Below, in pieces: positions 63,511-64,000 of a DNA stretch of 64,000 nt. The stretch comes from Hermatobates lingyangjiaoensis (lineage: Eukaryota > Arthropoda > Insecta > Hemiptera > Hermatobatidae). The number at the start of each line of letters is the position of its first letter. Position 1 is the first letter of the stretch. A program made the translations under genes and the position numbers. Location: assembly GCA_026182355.1 (NCBI GenBank), contig JAPFBL010000584.1:124001-188000 (forward strand), given 5' to 3'. The notes below the pieces were generated by a model. That model ran no database searches and had not been told where the DNA came from. It saw nothing but the letters and a program-made list of their open reading frames with translations.

Positions 63511-63942
63511 GAATTAAACATTACAATAAACAAATATAAATTAATTAAAATGCTCTAATGCCTTTCGTTACAACATCATCAGAGAACTAAATGAACCAAA
63601 CAAAAAATATAATAACAAGTTAACATGGCTGATCGAAGTATTCAGGATTGCTGGCATCCCTGTCTGAATTTAATGTTCCTAAATTAGACTAATGTTAAAC
63701 TAATAATATTAAACTAGATAAAATATTAATTAAAGAAATAAGTAAGCAGATCAAGACACCTTCAATTTTAGGAACATTAAATTCAAACAGGGATGCCAGC
63801 AATCCTGAAGACTCCGATCAGCCAGGTTAACTTGTTATTATATTTTTTGTTTGTTTCATTTGGCTCTCTGATGATGTTGTAACGAAAGACCTTAGAGCAT
63901 TGTAATTAATTTATATTTGTTTATTGTAATGTTTAATTCATA
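63511..63942. mobile_element. PLE pLTR inverted repeat, family 5, with intact motifs
   Basis: Arms 63511-63691 and 63769-63942 share AATTAAACATTACAATAAAC, GCTCTAA-GCCTTTCGTTACA and GGATGCCAGCAATCCTGA. Centre of about 75 bp is AT-rich. TA-rich sequence on both outer sides. Motif at 63552-63587 (minus) has intact CUGAUGA and GAAA. Confidence 0.78.
63863..63898 (+). ncRNA. Hammerhead-like motif, family 5 (best copy)
   Basis: Stem I GCUCU/AGAGC (5 perfect pairs), CUGAUGA intact, extra U, stem II GUU-GU-AAC, GAAA, GACC (outer G-C pair), UU. All canonical core bases kept. Confidence 0.65.
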
Positions 63943-64000
63943 TATTATATCAAGAGTTATTGTTGCTTATTAATTTATATATATATATATATATGGATTA

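Larger units (their letters stand above)
43435..64000. other. Upstream of VMAT exon 1: repeat-dominated, no host gene seen
   Basis: No coding exon of a host protein is recognised. A non-coding first exon and promoter of VMAT probably lie here or further upstream but cannot be placed. Unassigned stretches are 45210-46070, 47400-48440, 50410-50560, 52850-53150, 54360-55190, 57270-58300 and 62000-63230, all AT-rich without recognisable features. Confidence 0.6.

Overview
The window is an AT-rich, intron- and repeat-laden animal nuclear sequence with one recognisable host gene. On the minus strand, ten small exons between 43434 and 1801 join in consistent phase into the first 420 residues of a vesicular monoamine transporter (VMAT, SLC18A family, an MFS proton/amine antiporter of synaptic vesicles). 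The last coding part (end of TM11 onward) is not in the window. A VMAT gene, a tRNA-derived SINE whose tail reads as the arthropod telomere motif TTAGG, Penelope-like elements and long AT/CT/GT microsatellites suggest an arthropod (perhaps a crustacean or chelicerate); the species cannot be fixed from this sequence.

Layout: 1-3.5 kb holds exons 10 and 9; exon 8 is at 4.8-5.0 kb; the 9.5-kb intron 7 (4976-14501) carries two inverted copies of an unknown 2-kb element, a LINE tail, a hAT element and a TTAA-flanked element; exons 7 and 6 lie at 14.5 and 16.3-16.5 kb; intron 5 holds a GC-rich 0.85-kb inverted repeat; exons 5, 4 and 3 lie at 21.0, 21.2 and 24.0 kb; exon 2 is at 28.5 kb; the 14.6-kb intron 1 holds a pogo/Tigger-like remnant, Penelope fragments, a 49-bp minisatellite and SINEs; exon 1 with the start codon is at 43.3-43.4 kb. 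From 43.4 kb to the end (5' flank or a first non-coding intron) almost everything is repeat, mostly fragments of Penelope-like elements (PLEs) joined to (TA)n microsatellites.

The most interesting content is in those PLE fragments. About thirty copies, from at least ten sequence-distinct families, carry hammerhead-ribozyme-like motifs: a short stem I, a CUGANGA-type core, one extra nucleotide, a stem II hairpin, GAAA, a self-complementary 2-4-nt stem III with essentially no loop, then UH and the other side of stem I. The families keep the architecture while the sequence changes, including apparent C3-G8 to U3-A8 replacement. Many copies are inverted pairs with both outer ends running into (TA)n, and fragments of the PLE protein N-terminus stop again and again at (TA)n, which suggests priming on the self-complementary microsatellite. 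Hammerheads in PLEs are known in general; the shared extra nucleotide, core covariation, TA-junction rule and inverted architecture are inferences from this window and need computation and experiment.
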